Positions 39,119-48,723 of a DNA stretch of 64,000 nt are shown here, in pieces. The notes beneath the pieces are model-generated. The model made no database searches. It had not been told where the DNA came from and worked only from the letters and a program-made list of their open reading frames with translations. The stretch is from Dongia_B soli. Lineage in GTDB: Bacteria; Pseudomonadota; Alphaproteobacteria; Dongiales; Dongiaceae. The stretch's first letter is position 1. Each line of letters begins with the position of its first letter. The position numbers were made by a program, and so were the translations under genes. The stretch lies in NCBI RefSeq assembly GCF_034044715.1, contig NZ_JAXCLW010000001.1, forward strand, positions 434,001 through 498,000, read 5' to 3'.

Positions 39119-42100
39119 ACCGTCAGACCCGCCAAGGCCTGCAACTGGTACGTCCACGAACCATCTTCGATCGAAGCGATCCGCTTTGGTTCAAGCGGGC
39201 CCTCATCTACGAAGTTCATGTCAAAGCCTTCTACGATTCGAACAATGATGGCATGGGCGATATCGCCGGCCTCACCCAGAAGCTCGATTATTTGCAGGAT
39301 CTCGGCATCACCGCCCTTTGGCTGTTGCCCTTTTATCCATCGCCCTTGAAGGATGATGGCTACGACATCGCCAAATACGCCGCTATCAATCCCGCCTATG
39401 GCAACATGCGCGATTTCCGACGCCTGGTCCGCGCCTGCCATGATCGCGGCATCCGAGTGATCACGGAGCTGGTCATCAACCACACCTCAGACCAGCATGC
39501 CTGGTTCGAGCGCGCCCGGCGAGCCAAGCCAGGATCGGTGGCGCGTAACTTTTATGTCTGGAGCGATACCGACCAAAAATACAGCGATGCGCGCATCATC
39601 TTCACCGATACCGAGAAGTCGAACTGGACCTGGGACCCGGTTGCCGGCGCCTATTACTGGCATCGCTTCTATTCGCACCAACCGGATTTGAATTTCGACA
39701 ATCCCGCTTTGCTGCGCGAGCTGATCAAGATCATGCGGTTTTGGCTGGATATGGGCGTCGATGGGCTGCGCCTTGACGCCATTCCCTATCTTGTCGAACG
39801 CGAAGGAACGAATTGCGAGAATCTGTCGGAGACACATGACATCATCCGGCAAATCCGCAAGGAGATAGATGCAAGCTATCCCGATCGCATGTTGCTGGCC
39901 GAGGCCAATCAATGGCCCGAAGATGCGGCGGCCTACTTCGGCAACGGCGATGAATGCCACATGTGTTTCCACTTCCCGCTCATGCCACGCATTTACATGG
40001 CAATCGCGCAGGAAGATCGCCATCCGATCACCGATATCATGCGGCAAACGCCGGAGATCCCCGCCAATTGCCAGTGGGGCATTTTCCTGCGCAACCATGA
40101 CGAACTCACGCTGGAGATGGTCACCGACCAGGAACGGGACTATCTCTGGAGCTTCTATGCTGCCGATTCCCGGATGCGCCTCAATCTCGGCATCCGGCGG
40201 CGGCTGGCGCCGCTGCTCGGCAATGATCGTCAGAAGATCGAGTTGCTCAACAGCCTGCTCCTGTCGATGCCAGGAACGCCGATCATTTATTACGGCGACG
40301 AGATCGGCATGGGCGACAATGTCTATCTCGGCGATCGCGACGGTGTCCGAACCCCGATGCAATGGACCTCGGATCGCAATGGCGGTTTCTCGGGCTGCGA
40401 TCCCGAACGGCTTTATCTGCCGACCCTCATGGACCCGATCTACGGCTATGAATCGGTCAATGTCGAAGCCCAGTCGCGCAGCCCGTCCAGCCTGCTGAAC
40501 TGGATGAAACGAACCATCTCCGTCTGCAAACAGCACAAGGCGTTCGGTCTGGGAACGCTGCGCTTCCTATATCCCGGTAACCGAAAGGTCTTGGCTTATT
40601 TGCGGGAGCATGAGGAGGAAGTCGTTCTCTGCGTGGTTAACCTCTCTCGTTCCGCCCAGGCCGTCGAACTGGATCTGTCGCGGTTCAAGGGACGCGTCCC
40701 GGTGGAGCTCTTGGGACGCAGCCCGTTCCCACCGATCGGCGACCTACCTTATCTCCTCACCTTGCCCAGCTACGGCGTCTTCTGGTTTATCCTGCCGGAA
40801 CTTGCCGACGCGCCGCGCTGGCACGCGGCAACACCCGAGCCGTTACCGGAATTCTCCACCTTGGTGATGCGCGACAGCTGGGACTCGCTCACCAGCGGCC
40901 GCGAATCCCAGGAGCTCGCCAATAATGTGTTGCCCAAGTTCATCGCTCAGCAGCGCTGGTTCGCCGCCAAGGACGACCGCGTCGCCAGCGCCAGGATGAT
41001 CTCCTATGGAACACTGGTTAAGGGCGACAGAGAATATCTGCTGTTGCAGTCGGAGCTGTCCCTGGCGAATAGCGGGGAAACGCAACGCTATTTCATCCCC
41101 CTCGATAAGTCCTGGGAGGACGCTGCGGGTACAACCGGATGGCCCCTGACGCCCTTTATGCTGGCCAAGGCGCGACGCCATGCCAAGGTTGGCGCCATAT
41201 ATGATGCACTCGCGGCCGATCATTTTACTTTGGCCGTCATCGACGCGATGCGGAATAACATTGAGATACGCGGCCAACAAGGAACCACGATTTTCCGCGC
41301 GACCGAGATGTTGCAGGACGTCGCTATGGACGATGTTCAGGTCTCCCGCATGGGTGTCGAGCAAAGCAACAGCTCCGTCATTATTGGCGACAAGGCCGTT
41401 CTGAAAATCTATCGGCGCCTGACCACAGGCGAGCATCCTGAAGTCGAAATCGCTCGCTTCCTGACGCAGAAGGCGGGTTACCCAAACATACCCCCACTGC
41501 TGGGCACTGCAGAGCAGCAAGATACGGACGGGTCACTGCATGCTCTGGCGGTGCTGACTGGCTTTGTCAGAAATCAAGGCGATGGCTGGACTTATACGCT
41601 GGGTTATCTGGATCGTTTCTTTGACGAGACGCGTCTCGTCGAGACGGCGGACACTCCATCCCCAGTGGAACAGCACGGAGCCTATCTGGAGAAAGCCAAG
41701 ATGCTGGGACGCCGGACGGGCGAGCTGCATCTGGCCTTTTCCAGTGATGACAGTTCGCCGGCCTTCGCCCCTGAGCCGATCACCAACGGCGATTTTCAGG
41801 AATGGCGCAAGAGCATCAACAAGCAGGCCACACAAGCATTCGCCGCCCTGAAGCGTCGCCTGGGCGATCCGGATCGGATCATCCATGATGCGGCCGAAAA
41901 GCTATTGTCGCGGCGCGATGAATGCATGGCCGCCATTCAACGGCTGACCGCTGGGAAGTCGGCCGCTTACAAAATCCGGATTCATGGGGATTATCATCTA
42001 GGCCAAGTTCTGATCGCGCAAAATGACTTCTATATCCTGGATTTCGAGGGCGAGCCCAGCCGCAGCCTGGCGGAACGGCGAGCGAAATATGCCGCTTTCA

Positions 42101-42444
42101 AGGACGTGGCGGGAATGCTCCGGTCCTTCGAATATGCGGGTTGGGCGGCTCTGTTCGCGCGAGAGGAACATGAGCCGGGCATTCTTGTTAAATTAGAATC
42201 TGCGACCGAAGTCTGGCGGGGCTGCGCCCAGCAGAGCTTCCTGAACAGTTATCTCGAAACGGTCAACAACAGTCCTAGCTGTCCGCCGGACCGCGACGAT
42301 GCAATGGCTTTACTCAATCTCTTCCTCCTTGAGAAAGCGCTTTACGAAATCAACTACGAAGCCGCGAACCGGCCGTCCTGGCTACGCATCCCCCTTGCGG
42401 GTCTGAACAGGCTGCTCGACTCGCTTGCGGCTGCGAAAGGCTAA
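39115..42444 (+). CDS. treS: Trehalose synthase-maltokinase fusion (TreS-Mak)
   Basis: Fused enzyme of 1109 residues. Residues 1 to about 560 are TreS (interconverts trehalose and maltose): SDPLWFKRALIYEVHVKAF, ELVINHTS, DGLRLDAIPYLVEREGTNCENL (Asp221), LAEANQWPED (Glu263), FLRNHDELTLEMV. Residues about 585-1109 are maltokinase (maltose plus ATP to maltose-1-phosphate): FIAQQRWFAAKDDR start, SNSSVIIGDKAVLKIYRRL, and the kinase loops RIHGDYHLGQVL (Asp959) and ILDFEGEP. The product is the substrate of GlgE, encoded just upstream with a four-base overlap. Fusion lets maltose pass directly to the kinase. Confidence 0.95.
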   Translation: MNRQTRQGLQLVRPRTIFDRSDPLWFKRALIYEVHVKAFYDSNNDGMGDIAGLTQKLDYLQDLGITALWLLPFYPSPLKDDGYDIAKYAAINPAYGNMRDFRRLVRACHDRGIRVITELVINHTSDQHAWFERARRAKPGSVARNFYVWSDTDQKYSDARIIFTDTEKSNWTWDPVAGAYYWHRFYSHQPDLNFDNPALLRELIKIMRFWLDMGVDGLRLDAIPYLVEREGTNCENLSETHDIIRQIRKEIDASYPDRMLLAEANQWPEDAAAYFGNGDECHMCFHFPLMPRIYMAIAQEDRHPITDIMRQTPEIPANCQWGIFLRNHDELTLEMVTDQERDYLWSFYAADSRMRLNLGIRRRLAPLLGNDRQKIELLNSLLLSMPGTPIIYYGDEIGMGDNVYLGDRDGVRTPMQWTSDRNGGFSGCDPERLYLPTLMDPIYGYESVNVEAQSRSPSSLLNWMKRTISVCKQHKAFGLGTLRFLYPGNRKVLAYLREHEEEVVLCVVNLSRSAQAVELDLSRFKGRVPVELLGRSPFPPIGDLPYLLTLPSYGVFWFILPELADAPRWHAATPEPLPEFSTLVMRDSWDSLTSGRESQELANNVLPKFIAQQRWFAAKDDRVASARMISYGTLVKGDREYLLLQSELSLANSGETQRYFIPLDKSWEDAAGTTGWPLTPFMLAKARRHAKVGAIYDALAADHFTLAVIDAMRNNIEIRGQQGTTIFRATEMLQDVAMDDVQVSRMGVEQSNSSVIIGDKAVLKIYRRLTTGEHPEVEIARFLTQKAGYPNIPPLLGTAEQQDTDGSLHALAVLTGFVRNQGDGWTYTLGYLDRFFDETRLVETADTPSPVEQHGAYLEKAKMLGRRTGELHLAFSSDDSSPAFAPEPITNGDFQEWRKSINKQATQAFAALKRRLGDPDRIIHDAAEKLLSRRDECMAAIQRLTAGKSAAYKIRIHGDYHLGQVLIAQNDFYILDFEGEPSRSLAERRAKYAAFKDVAGMLRSFEYAGWAALFAREEHEPGILVKLESATEVWRGCAQQSFLNSYLETVNNSPSCPPDRDDAMALLNLFLLEKALYEINYEAANRPSWLRIPLAGLNRLLDSLAAAKG

Positions 42445-42446
42445 TT

Positions 42447-44735
42447 ATGGCAAGTCCAGATAAACGTCAGCCTGCATCCCGGCCGAAGAGCGCTGCGACA
42501 TCCCCGCGCCGCGCGGCTATGGGACAGAAAAAGAAACAGTCCTCCATCGCGCTCGATAGGCAAATCGACCTGCTTGTGCGTGGCGATCACGGAGACCCAT
42601 TTGCGTTGCTGGGCCCGCATCTGGAGGAGGAAAACGGCATCGTTGTCAGGTGCTTCCAGCCTGGCGCGGCACAGGTCTCGGTCATTGATCGCCAGGGCGA
42701 AGTTCTGGCAGACCTGACGCAACTCCATACTGCCGGCTTTTTTGCCGGGGCAATCGGCACAAGCGAGCGAGTCCCTTATAAGCTGCGGGTGAGCTGGCCA
42801 TCCCACATCGCCGATATCGAAGATCCCTATCGCTTCCCGCCGACTCTCGGCGATCTCGATGTGCATCTGCTCGTGGAAGGTACGCATCTTCACCTGTACG
42901 AACGCTTGGGCGCGCACTTCATCGAATTGGATGGTGTCCCCGGCGTGAGCTTTGCTGTATGGGCACCGAACGCCCGGCGCGTCAGCGTCGTCGGCAATTT
43001 CAACGAATGGGACGGCCGCCGCAATCCCATGCGCAAAATCATTAATGCGGGCGTCTGGCAGATATTTCTGCCGGAGATCAGAGCTGGCGAGCTGTATAAA
43101 TATGAGATCAAATCATCCGACGGCCGTCTGTTGCCGCTGAAGGCGGATCCTTTGGCTTTCCAGGCGGAGCCCCCGCCCCGGACGGCCTCCATCATCCACG
43201 GCCTGCCTGATTTCGATTGGAATGACAGCGCCTGGATGAGTACGCGAGAAGCTGCAGGCAGCCGGTCCGCGCCAATATCGATTTACGAATGCCATCTCCC
43301 CTCCTGGGCGCGCGTTGTCGAGGAAGGAAATCGCTATCTCACTTATGACGAGTTGAGCGACCGCCTCATCCCTTATGTCCAGCAGATGGGCTTCACCCAC
43401 GTGGAACTGCTGCCCATCAGCGAATATCCCTTCGACGGTTCCTGGGGTTATCAGCCGATCGCCGCCTATGCCCCGACCAGCCGGCTCGGCCCGCCGGAAG
43501 CATTCGCCCGCTTTATCGATCGCTGCCACAATGCCGGTCTCGGCGTAATTCTGGATTGGGTTCCGGGTCATTTCCCCACCGACGCCCATGGCCTGCCTTA
43601 TTTCGACGGCACCCATCTTTACGAACACGAAGATCCGCGCCTCGGGATGCATCAGGACTGGAACACGCTGATCTATAATTACGGGCGGCGGGAAGTCGCA
43701 AATTACCTGCTCGCCAATGCGCTGTTCTGGTTGAAACGCTATCACATCGACGGCCTTCGGGTGGATGCCGTCGCCTCGATGCTTTATCTGGATTACAGCC
43801 GCAAGCCTGGCCAGTGGCTGCCGAACCGCTATGGCGGCAATGAGAATCTCGAAGCGACCGCCTTCATTCGCCGGCTGAATGAGCTGGTCTATGCCAATGC
43901 GCCCGGCGCGATAACCATCGCCGAGGAATCGACCGCTTGGCCGGCGGTCTCCCGCCCGACCTATCTCGGCGGCCTTGGCTTCGGATATAAGTGGAATATG
44001 GGATGGATGCATGACACCCTGCGCTATATCGGCAAGGACCCGATTCATCGCGCTTGGCATCACCATGATCTGACCTTCGGCCTACTCTACGCCTTCAGCG
44101 AAAACTTCATTCTGCCGATCAGCCATGACGAAGTCGTGCACGGCAAAGGCTCGCTTCTCGGCCGCATGCCTGGCGATCAATGGCAGCGTTTCGCCAACCT
44201 CCGCGCTTATCTCGGATTCATGTTCACCCATCCCGGCAAGAAGCTGCTTTTCATGGGCTGTGAATTCGGCCAGGAGCGGGAGTGGAATCACGATGCCGGT
44301 CTCGACTGGCATTTGCTGTCCGACCCCAATCATCACGGATTGCAGAACTTGGTCCGGGACCTGAACCACTGCTACCGCGACGTGCCGGCCTTGCACCAGA
44401 ATGATTGCGAGCCGCATGGCTTTCAATGGATCGATGGCGGCGATTATGAGCGCTGCATGCTCTCGTTTCTCCGCCGGGGCCACAATCCTGAAGAAGTAGC
44501 CATTACTGTTTGCAACTTCACGCCGATTCCGCACGTCCAGAGCCGAATCGGCGTTCCTTTCCCCGGTTATTACGTCGAACGCATCAATACCGATTCAGCG
44601 TTTTATGGCGGCACTAACATAGGCAATGGCGGCGGCATAGCCAGTGAACCTGTCCCTTGGCATGGTCATCCCCATTCCCTCAATCTGACAGTGCCGCCTT
44701 TGGGCACGCTTGTTTTAGCCCGAGAGGTAGGTTGA
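42447..44735 (+). CDS. glgB: Glycogen branching enzyme
   Basis: Creates alpha-1,6 branches in the glucan, 762 residues. A basic 35-residue leader precedes the first beta-sandwich (DPFALLGPHLEEENGIVVRCFQPGA), a second CBM48 follows (VSFAVWAPNARRVSVVGNFNEWDGR), then the GH13 barrel with LDWVPGHFP, DGLRVDAVASMLYLDYSR (Asp440), ITIAEESTAWP (Glu493) and PISHDEVVHGKGSL. Having both N-terminal domains makes it the long GlgB form. Two bases separate it from treS, and its stop shares a base with the glgX start. The usual size is about 730, so the leader accounts for the extra length. Confidence 0.96.
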   Translation: MASPDKRQPASRPKSAATSPRRAAMGQKKKQSSIALDRQIDLLVRGDHGDPFALLGPHLEEENGIVVRCFQPGAAQVSVIDRQGEVLADLTQLHTAGFFAGAIGTSERVPYKLRVSWPSHIADIEDPYRFPPTLGDLDVHLLVEGTHLHLYERLGAHFIELDGVPGVSFAVWAPNARRVSVVGNFNEWDGRRNPMRKIINAGVWQIFLPEIRAGELYKYEIKSSDGRLLPLKADPLAFQAEPPPRTASIIHGLPDFDWNDSAWMSTREAAGSRSAPISIYECHLPSWARVVEEGNRYLTYDELSDRLIPYVQQMGFTHVELLPISEYPFDGSWGYQPIAAYAPTSRLGPPEAFARFIDRCHNAGLGVILDWVPGHFPTDAHGLPYFDGTHLYEHEDPRLGMHQDWNTLIYNYGRREVANYLLANALFWLKRYHIDGLRVDAVASMLYLDYSRKPGQWLPNRYGGNENLEATAFIRRLNELVYANAPGAITIAEESTAWPAVSRPTYLGGLGFGYKWNMGWMHDTLRYIGKDPIHRAWHHHDLTFGLLYAFSENFILPISHDEVVHGKGSLLGRMPGDQWQRFANLRAYLGFMFTHPGKKLLFMGCEFGQEREWNHDAGLDWHLLSDPNHHGLQNLVRDLNHCYRDVPALHQNDCEPHGFQWIDGGDYERCMLSFLRRGHNPEEVAITVCNFTPIPHVQSRIGVPFPGYYVERINTDSAFYGGTNIGNGGGIASEPVPWHGHPHSLNLTVPPLGTLVLAREVG

Positions 44736-46915
44736 TGCAGCGCGAAATTCCGGCTTCGCCTTTTACCACAACGGCGAAGATGCGTATTCAATCCGGTCAA
44801 CCTTATCCGCTCGGCGCCACCTGGGACGGCAAGGGCGTCAACTTCGCGATTTTTTCTGCCCATGCCGAACGCGTAGAGCTTTGTCTCTTCGATGCACAAG
44901 GTACCCGCGAGATTGCCCGTGCGACATTGCCTGAATATACCGATGAAGTTTGGCATGGTTATTTGCCGGATGCCAGGCCGGGGACGCTTTATGGTTACCG
45001 CGTCTACGGTCCTTATGAGCCAAAAAACGGTCACCGGTTCAATCCTAACAAGCTCTTGCTTGATCCTTATGCCAAGGCCCTGACGGGACGCCTTCACCGT
45101 ACCGATGCGATCTTTGGCTACCGTGTCGGCTCGCCGCGCGAAGACCTCTCCTTCGACCGGCGCGACAGTGCCCGCGCCGTACCCAAATGCCGGGTGGTGG
45201 ATCCAAGTTTCCAATGGGGCGATGACCGTCGCCCGGCCCGGCCATGGTCTGAGACCATCATCTACGAAACACATATGCGCGGTTTCACCATTCAGCACCC
45301 GGCCTTGCCCGTGCCGCTGCGCGGTACTTGTGCCGGCTTGGGCAGTCAGCCGGTCGTCGACTACCTAAAATCACTCGGCATCACGGCAATCGAGCTTCTG
45401 CCGGTACAGGCAATGGCCGACGAGACGACCCTGTTGGAAAAGAACCTGCGAAATTACTGGGGGTACAATACCATCGGATTTTTTGCTCCCGACCAGCGGC
45501 TGCTCTCTACCGGCTTGGTCTCGGAATTCCAGACCATGGTGCGGCAGCTCCATGATGCCGGAATCGAGGTTATCCTTGATGTTGTCTATAACCACACGCC
45601 GGAAGGCAATCATCTCGGACCGACACTCAGCTTCCGCGGCATCGACAACGCTTCTTATTATCGTCTGATGCCGAATGAGAAGCGGCACTACATCAACGAT
45701 ACCGGTACCGGCAACACCTTGAATTTGTCGCATCCGCGCGTTCTGCAAATGGTCCTGGACTCGCTGCATTACTGGGTCACCGAAATGCATGTCGATGGCT
45801 TCCGGTTCGATCTTGCATCAGCCGTTGGGCGTGAGGATCACGGCTTTGACCAACGCGGCGGCTTTTTCGATGCGATCCGCCAGGCCCCCTGGCTACGGAA
45901 CATCAAATTGATCGCAGAACCTTGGGATATCGGCCCTGGCGGCTACCAGCTCGGACAGTTCCCGCCCGGCTGGTCCGAATGGAACGATCGGTATCGGGAC
46001 ACGGTGAGATCATATTGGCGCGGCGATGAGCGCATGCTACCGGAATTGGCAGCCCGCATTTGCGCATCCGCCGATCTCTTCGACCATCGCGGCCGACGCC
46101 CGTGGTCGACGGTCAATTTTATCACCGCCCATGACGGCTTCACCCTCCATGACCTTGTCTCTTATAACGACAAGCATAACGAAGCCAACCAGGAGGAAAA
46201 TCGCGACGGGCACTCCGAAAACCGCAGTTATAATTTTGGCGTCGAGGGCGAAACCGACGATCCTGCGATCATCGTCCAACGGGAACAGCAGAAAAGGAAC
46301 TTCCTGGCGACTTTGCTTCTTTCCCAAGGCACGCCAATGATCCTGGCAGGTGACGAAAGAGGCCATACGCAGAAAGGCAATAACAACGCTTATTGCCAAG
46401 ACAATGAAATAAGCTGGCTCGATTGGGAAACCAATATCGAGAATGAGGCGCTGATCGAGTTCTTGCGGCGCATAATTGAGTTTCGCCAATCGCATTCAGC
46501 CCTCAGATGCCCGCGATTTATGCATGGCCGCGCTCATTCGCCTGACGGGATCAAAGACATTACCTGGTTCACGCCGCAGGGAACAGAAAAGACAGCGGAA
46601 CAATGGCAGGATGGATTGGCCCGCTGCGTCGGAGTGCTGCTGAATGGCCGGGCGCATGCCGTGGTGACGACGGGCAGGCAGGATAACAATGAGATGCTGC
46701 TGATCATCATGAATGCCCATAACGATGTGGTAGACTTCACGCTTCCATCCTTAGCGGCCATCGCGAATTGGCGGCGCGTGGTTGATACCGTCGATCCGAA
46801 GGGTCGGCCCGAGCCGATGACCATCGACCCGGGACAGATTTATCCGATGCCCGGCAGATCCCTGGCGGTTTTTGTTGCATCAATGTCAGATGAGGGCGGG
46901 GCCGCCAAGCAATGA
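44735..46915 (+). CDS. glgX: Glycogen debranching enzyme GlgX
   Basis: Isoamylase-type enzyme that removes alpha-1,6 side chains, giving linear maltodextrins for TreY and GlgP. From the ATG at 44735 it is 726 residues. CBM48 at the start (PYPLGATWDGKGVNFAIFSAHAERVELCLFD), then GH13 with ILDVVYNHTPEGN, DGFRFDLASAVGRE (Asp359), KLIAEPWDIGPGGYQLGQFPPGW (Glu395), and NFITAHDGFTLHDLVSYNDKHNEANQEENRDG, diagnostic of GlgX. The start is coupled to glgB (TGATG), with GAGAGGTAGG as ribosome site; the frame runs 26 codons further upstream inside glgB. Confidence 0.96.
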   Translation: MQREIPASPFTTTAKMRIQSGQPYPLGATWDGKGVNFAIFSAHAERVELCLFDAQGTREIARATLPEYTDEVWHGYLPDARPGTLYGYRVYGPYEPKNGHRFNPNKLLLDPYAKALTGRLHRTDAIFGYRVGSPREDLSFDRRDSARAVPKCRVVDPSFQWGDDRRPARPWSETIIYETHMRGFTIQHPALPVPLRGTCAGLGSQPVVDYLKSLGITAIELLPVQAMADETTLLEKNLRNYWGYNTIGFFAPDQRLLSTGLVSEFQTMVRQLHDAGIEVILDVVYNHTPEGNHLGPTLSFRGIDNASYYRLMPNEKRHYINDTGTGNTLNLSHPRVLQMVLDSLHYWVTEMHVDGFRFDLASAVGREDHGFDQRGGFFDAIRQAPWLRNIKLIAEPWDIGPGGYQLGQFPPGWSEWNDRYRDTVRSYWRGDERMLPELAARICASADLFDHRGRRPWSTVNFITAHDGFTLHDLVSYNDKHNEANQEENRDGHSENRSYNFGVEGETDDPAIIVQREQQKRNFLATLLLSQGTPMILAGDERGHTQKGNNNAYCQDNEISWLDWETNIENEALIEFLRRIIEFRQSHSALRCPRFMHGRAHSPDGIKDITWFTPQGTEKTAEQWQDGLARCVGVLLNGRAHAVVTTGRQDNNEMLLIIMNAHNDVVDFTLPSLAAIANWRRVVDTVDPKGRPEPMTIDPGQIYPMPGRSLAVFVASMSDEGGAAKQ

Positions 46916-48723
46916 CCAGCTTCGTGCATCATATGCCGTTTGGCTCCGCCGTTATGCCCGATGGCTCTGTTCGCTTTCGCTTATGGGCGCCGGGTCAGGA
47001 TCATGTCGGCCTCCACCTTCATGACGCCGGCGCGATTCTGATTATGGAAGCGTTGGAAGACGGATGGTTCGAGTTGACGACATCTGCTGCCAATGCGGGA
47101 AGCGCCTATCAATTTCAACTGCAAGATGGGTTTTTCGTACCCGACCCTGCATCGCGCTTACAGAAAGACGGTGTGCATGGCGCCAGCATCATCGTCGATC
47201 CGGCATCCTATGAATGGCGTTTTCCGGAATGGCGCGGACGCCCGTGGCAGGAAGCCGTCATCTATGAACTCCATACCGGCGCCTTTTCGGCGATGGGCAG
47301 TTTTGATGGCATAAGGCGGCATCTCGACCATCTGGTCGATCTCGGCGTCACGGTCATCGAACTTATGCCGATAGCGAGTTTCGGCGGACAGCGAAACTGG
47401 GGATATGATGGCGTTCTGCCTTTCGCGCCGCATCGCTCTTATGGGGATCCGGCCACGCTGAAAGCTCTGATCGACGCGGCGCATGAGCGCGGCCTGATGA
47501 TCTTTCTTGATGTAGTCTATAATCACTTCGGGCCGGACGGCAATTATCTCGGTAAATATGCCCCTCAATTCTTCACGTCCCGCCATCAGACTCCCTGGGG
47601 CGACGCCATCGATTTCTCCAGGCCGGCGGTTCGGCAATTTTTCATTCACAACGCACTTTACTGGCTGACAGAGTATCGCTTCGACGGCCTGCGTTTCGAC
47701 GCCGTTCATGCTATCGCCGACGACAGCCCGGTTCATATTCTGACTGAGCTCGCCGAAACTGCTCGACGACAGGTCGGTTCCGAGCGTCTGATCCATTTGG
47801 TATTGGAAAACGATGCGAATATCGCCCGCTTTCTCCGGCGAAATCCCGAGGGCGCTTACTACGATGCCCAGTGGAATGACGACTTTCATCACGTCGGCCA
47901 TGTACTCTTGACGGGTGAACAGGATGGTTACTATGCCGACTACGCATCGGAGACAATCAATCGCCTTGGCAGGTCGTTAACGGAAGGGTTTGTTTATCAG
48001 GGTGAAGCCTCGAGCTTCCGAGACGGTGAGACGCGGGGAGAGCCAAGCAAGGATCTTCCCCCGTTTGCTTTTGTCAACTTCCTGCAGAATCACGACCAGA
48101 TCGGCAATCGTGCCTTTGGTGACCGGCTAGCGAAATTGGCGTCGCTTGACGCATATCGGGCGATGACTGCGATATTGTTGCTCGCGCCGGAAATTCCTCT
48201 TCTTTTCATGGGCGAAGAATGGCGCGAAACCAAACCCTTTCTGTTCTTTTGTGATTTCGATGGCGATTTGGCCGAAGCCGTGCGCAATGGCCGTCGTCGT
48301 GAGTTCAGCCGCTTCCCGGCATTCGCCGATCCTGAAAGCCAGGCACGCATCCCCGATCCGAACGCCATTGAGACATTCCAGCAATCCATGCTGGACTGGA
48401 ATCATCGGGCGACAAATGAGGCAGCGCTTGATCTATATCGACAACTCCTCGCCTTGCGACATCGTGAAATCATGCCGCGGCTCGGCACGACGGCAGGTCC
48501 AGCCAGCTATCGGACCGAGCATGATATATTGCTGGCCGACTGGCAGCTCGGTACAAGTCGCTTGCAGCTCGTCGCCAACCTGACTGGTCGTTCCATTGAA
48601 CATGAAATATCCGCGGCGGAAACTCGGCCGCTTTATGTGACGCATCCCCAGAATGGCGGAACAACAATTCCGCCCTGGTATGTTGCCTGGTATCTCCACG
48701 ATGAAGATGGAGATACGGCGTGA
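46912..48723 (+). CDS. treZ: Maltooligosyl trehalose trehalohydrolase
   Basis: Releases trehalose from maltooligosyl-trehalose, 603 residues. N-terminal beta domain (VRFRLWAPGQDHVGLHLHDAG), then GH13 with YELHTGAFSAMGSFDGI, FLDVVYNHFGPDGNYL, DGLRFDAVHAIADDS (Asp263), LVLENDAN (Glu299) and NFLQNHDQIGNRAFGDRL, typical of TreZ, and LLFMGEEW. It overlaps glgX by four bases (ATGA) and the following gene by four (GTGA). It works directly on the TreY product. Confidence 0.96.
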   Translation: MTSFVHHMPFGSAVMPDGSVRFRLWAPGQDHVGLHLHDAGAILIMEALEDGWFELTTSAANAGSAYQFQLQDGFFVPDPASRLQKDGVHGASIIVDPASYEWRFPEWRGRPWQEAVIYELHTGAFSAMGSFDGIRRHLDHLVDLGVTVIELMPIASFGGQRNWGYDGVLPFAPHRSYGDPATLKALIDAAHERGLMIFLDVVYNHFGPDGNYLGKYAPQFFTSRHQTPWGDAIDFSRPAVRQFFIHNALYWLTEYRFDGLRFDAVHAIADDSPVHILTELAETARRQVGSERLIHLVLENDANIARFLRRNPEGAYYDAQWNDDFHHVGHVLLTGEQDGYYADYASETINRLGRSLTEGFVYQGEASSFRDGETRGEPSKDLPPFAFVNFLQNHDQIGNRAFGDRLAKLASLDAYRAMTAILLLAPEIPLLFMGEEWRETKPFLFFCDFDGDLAEAVRNGRRREFSRFPAFADPESQARIPDPNAIETFQQSMLDWNHRATNEAALDLYRQLLALRHREIMPRLGTTAGPASYRTEHDILLADWQLGTSRLQLVANLTGRSIEHEISAAETRPLYVTHPQNGGTTIPPWYVAWYLHDEDGDTA

